From Bradyrhizobium sp. Ghvi (GTDB lineage Bacteria > Pseudomonadota > Alphaproteobacteria > Rhizobiales > Xanthobacteraceae), in assembly GCF_900115265.1 (NCBI RefSeq), contig NZ_FOVU01000001.1, positions 1,213,001 to 1,277,000 of the forward strand: 64,000 nucleotides of DNA, in the 5' to 3' direction. The notes beneath the pieces are model-generated. The model made no database searches. It was not told where the DNA came from and was given only the letters and a program-made list of their open reading frames with translations. Shown here piece by piece: positions 62,451-64,000 of this stretch; within the stretch, counting starts at the first letter, position 1; every line of letters begins with the position of its first letter. The translations under genes were made by a program, and so were the position numbers.

Positions 62451-62532
62451 CGTCATGGCCGGGCTTGTCCCGGCCATCCACGAACCGCGAGCAAGAAAGT
62501 CGTGGATGCCCGGGTCAAGCCCGGGCATGACG
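62451..62532. repeat. CGTCATGGCCGGGC palindromic repeat
   Basis: Ends CGTCATGGCCGGG and CCCGGGCATGACG; the left part also folds on itself (GGCCGGGCTTGTCCCGGCC) and the right too (GCCCGGGTCAAGCCCGGGC), and the middle arms ATCCACGA / CGTGGAT pair across. It follows the rlmN stop by 22 bp. Confidence 0.8.
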
Positions 62533-62576
62533 GTTGAGAACGTGGCGACATCGTTTGTCGACAACCTGCTTATGTC

Positions 62577-63071
62577 ATGTCCCTGATCGGCCGCCTCGTC
62601 GTCATCTTCATCGGCTTCCTCGCCGCCTGTTTCGTCGGCGGCACGATCGTGGTCGGCGCGCTGCTGTTTCCGGAATTTTCCGATCTCGGCGCCGGCCCCG
62701 TCGATCAGGGCACGATCGATATCCTGCTCGGCTTCGGCTTCATTTTTGTTTCTGGTTTCGCGCTGGTACCGGCGGCGGTGATCGTCGCGATCACGGAAGC
62801 CCTCTATATCCGCAGTGCGCTGGCCTACGCGGTCGGCGGTGGCCTCGTCGGTCTCGCCTGCTATCTCGGCCTCGTCCCGTTCGATTCAGATACGTTTCAG
62901 TTCGAAGGCATCGTACGCCGCCATCTGGAGATCATGACCGGCGCGGGCATTGTTGCCGGCGTCGTCTACTGGCTGATCGCCGGCCGCAATGCCGGCGCCT
63001 GGCGCATCCCGCCGGCTCCGCGCCAACCGCCTCCGCCGCTGCCGTCGAATTCGCGGCCGGATGCGCGCTAG
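62577..63071 (+). CDS. integral membrane protein of unknown function
   Basis: A 164-residue protein I do not recognise. Four hydrophobic helices are evident at about 5-31, 49-73, 78-102 and 120-139 (for example VVIFIGFLAACFVGGTIVVG and IMTGAGIVAGVVYWLIAG). The C-terminus (145-164) is rich in proline and arginine and probably cytoplasmic. ATG at 62577 has no strong ribosome site. It lies between two palindromic repeats, downstream of rlmN. Confidence 0.75.
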   Translation: MSLIGRLVVIFIGFLAACFVGGTIVVGALLFPEFSDLGAGPVDQGTIDILLGFGFIFVSGFALVPAAVIVAITEALYIRSALAYAVGGGLVGLACYLGLVPFDSDTFQFEGIVRRHLEIMTGAGIVAGVVYWLIAGRNAGAWRIPPAPRQPPPPLPSNSRPDAR

Positions 63072-63079
63072 TTTGCACC

Positions 63080-63178
63080 GTCATTCCGGGGCGCGCGTAG
63101 CGCGAACTATGGTGCGCAATTGCGCACCTGAGAATCTCGAGATTCCCGGCTCGGTGCTGCGCACCGCCCCGGAATGAC
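63080..63178. repeat. GTCATTCCGGGGC palindromic repeat, copy 4
   Basis: Ends GTCATTCCGGGGCGCGCGTA and CACCGCCCCGGAATGAC; inner palindromes GGTGCGCAATTGCGCACC and GAATCTCGAGATTC. It lies between the membrane-protein gene and the PAP2 gene. Confidence 0.8.
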
Positions 63179-63225
63179 ACCGGCAAGGGTTTTCATCCTC
63201 GTCCCGCTCCGCTAAACCGCCCGCC

Positions 63226-64000
63226 ATGAACCGGACTGGACTCTTCATCGCCCTGACGCTGTGGCTCGTGATCGGCGTCGTTTTCGGCCTCTATCCCGAG
63301 CTCGATCTCAAGCTCGCTTCGCTGTTCTTCGATCCCGCGACCAGGACATTTCCGCTCAAGCAGAACGGCTGGGCCGAGATCGCGCGGAACGCTGCGATGT
63401 GGGTCTCCTGGGCCTGCGTGCTGCCGTCGCTGGTCGCCCTGGTGGCGAAAATGATCAGGCCCGACCGTCCCCTGATGGTGTCGGGGCGCGCGATCGTGTT
63501 CCTGCTGGTGACGATCATCCTGTCGGCCGTCATTCTGTCCAACCTCACCTTCAAGACCTATTGGGGCCGGCCGCGTCCAGTGGTGGTGACCGAGTTTGCC
63601 GGCGACCAGCAATTCGTGCCGTGGTGGGATCCGCGCGGCGGCTGCGCGCGCAATTGCTCGTTCTTCTCCGGTGAAGGCGCGACTGCGTTCTGGACCCTGG
63701 CGCCGGCCGCGCTGGCGCCGCCGGCATGGCGGCCGCTCGCCTATGCCGGCGCCGTGGTGTTCGGCGCCGTGACCAGCGGGCTGCGGATGGCCTTCGGCGG
63801 CCACTTCTTCACGGACGTCGCGACCGCCGGCCTCGTCACCTTCGTCGTGATCTGGTTCGGTTTCGCGCTGATCTACCGCTGGCCGGCGACCCGGTTCTCG
63901 GACGAGGCGGTCGATGCGGCCCTGACCCGGCTGAACATGCCCGCCTACAGGCTCCGCCAGCGCCTGTTCAGCCGCAAGGCGGGTCCCGAGCCCTCGGTTT
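63226..64000 (+). CDS. PAP2 family phosphatase (partial, cut by window end)
   Basis: The first 258 residues of an integral membrane phosphatase. Motif 1 KTYWGRPRP (K-x6-RP) and motif 3 LRMAFGGHFFTDV (R-x5-H-x3-D) are intact. Motif 2, normally PSGH, reads NCSFFSGEGATAF, so the acid/base His is replaced by Glu. The family includes lipid A and phosphatidylglycerol-phosphate phosphatases; which lipid this one acts on is unknown. At least four membrane helices are visible (2-24, 55-75, 86-108, 200-222). ATG at 63226. The C-terminal end lies outside the window. Confidence 0.88.
   Translation, partial: MNRTGLFIALTLWLVIGVVFGLYPELDLKLASLFFDPATRTFPLKQNGWAEIARNAAMWVSWACVLPSLVALVAKMIRPDRPLMVSGRAIVFLLVTIILSAVILSNLTFKTYWGRPRPVVVTEFAGDQQFVPWWDPRGGCARNCSFFSGEGATAFWTLAPAALAPPAWRPLAYAGAVVFGAVTSGLRMAFGGHFFTDVATAGLVTFVVIWFGFALIYRWPATRFSDEAVDAALTRLNMPAYRLRQRLFSRKAGPEPSV

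Overview
The window is a gene-dense, high-GC stretch of an alphaproteobacterial chromosome. It most resembles Bradyrhizobium or a close relative in the Rhizobiales. That assignment is inference, resting on the gene content (mitofilin-like protein next to HemY-like protein, IalB-family protein, DUF1674 protein, TAXI-family binding proteins) and on the many short palindromic intergenic repeats. I recognise no insertion sequence, phage, integrase or CRISPR array, so this looks like ordinary chromosome. The only accessory-looking parts are a sulfate-activation operon and small repeats.

Layout. 1-9 kb: a heparinase II/III-type protein, an RsmB-type rRNA methyltransferase, a DUF1674 protein, then a leftward operon made of a flavoprotein/sulfotransferase fusion, cysD and cysNC, coupled by 4-nt and 1-nt overlaps. 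9-18 kb: a chemoreceptor, a thermonuclease-like protein, an L,D-transpeptidase, acetyl-CoA synthetase, topoisomerase IB, an AHSA1-like protein and a class III nucleotide cyclase. 18-21 kb: a compact operon of a one-pass membrane protein, a membrane-anchored CbxX-type AAA+ ATPase and a membrane-anchored TPR protein. 21-27.5 kb: tsaD-gpsA-EVE protein in one direction, hemD-mitofilin-HemY-like in the other, then tRNA-Thr. 28-36.5 kb: polysaccharide deacetylase, two small cysteine-patterned exported proteins behind tandem CRP-like sites, an MFS exporter, and a Tat-exported hydrolase, cytochrome P450 and zinc-ribbon cyclase in a row. 36.5-43 kb: TerB-like protein, SDR, glutamine amidotransferase, enoyl-CoA hydratase, tRNA-Ala, YggT, DUF167 protein, folD, pyrophosphatase and a GNAT enzyme. 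43.6-48 kb: a translationally coupled four-gene envelope/redox cluster, then a flavin amine oxidase. 48-64 kb: typA, a Crp/Fnr regulator divergent from a lone receiver protein, PhoD, two TAXI-family proteins, phhB, a YkvA-like protein, quinone oxidoreductase, SDR, IalB-like protein, rlmN, a membrane protein, and a PAP2 phosphatase cut by the window end.

How genes work together. The cysNC-cysD-fusion operon should make PAPS and hand it to the sulfotransferase half of the fusion; no sulfite-forming reductase genes lie nearby, which points to sulfation of an unknown acceptor rather than cysteine synthesis. The CbxX-type ATPase operon looks like an envelope-anchored remodelling machine of unknown target. 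Two class III cyclases, a Crp/Fnr protein and a pair of GTGA-N6-TCAC sites suggest nucleotide-dependent regulation, though nothing links those parts directly. At least seven kinds of short palindromic or tandem repeat fill the gaps between genes, two of them attached to the 3' ends of the two tRNA genes.
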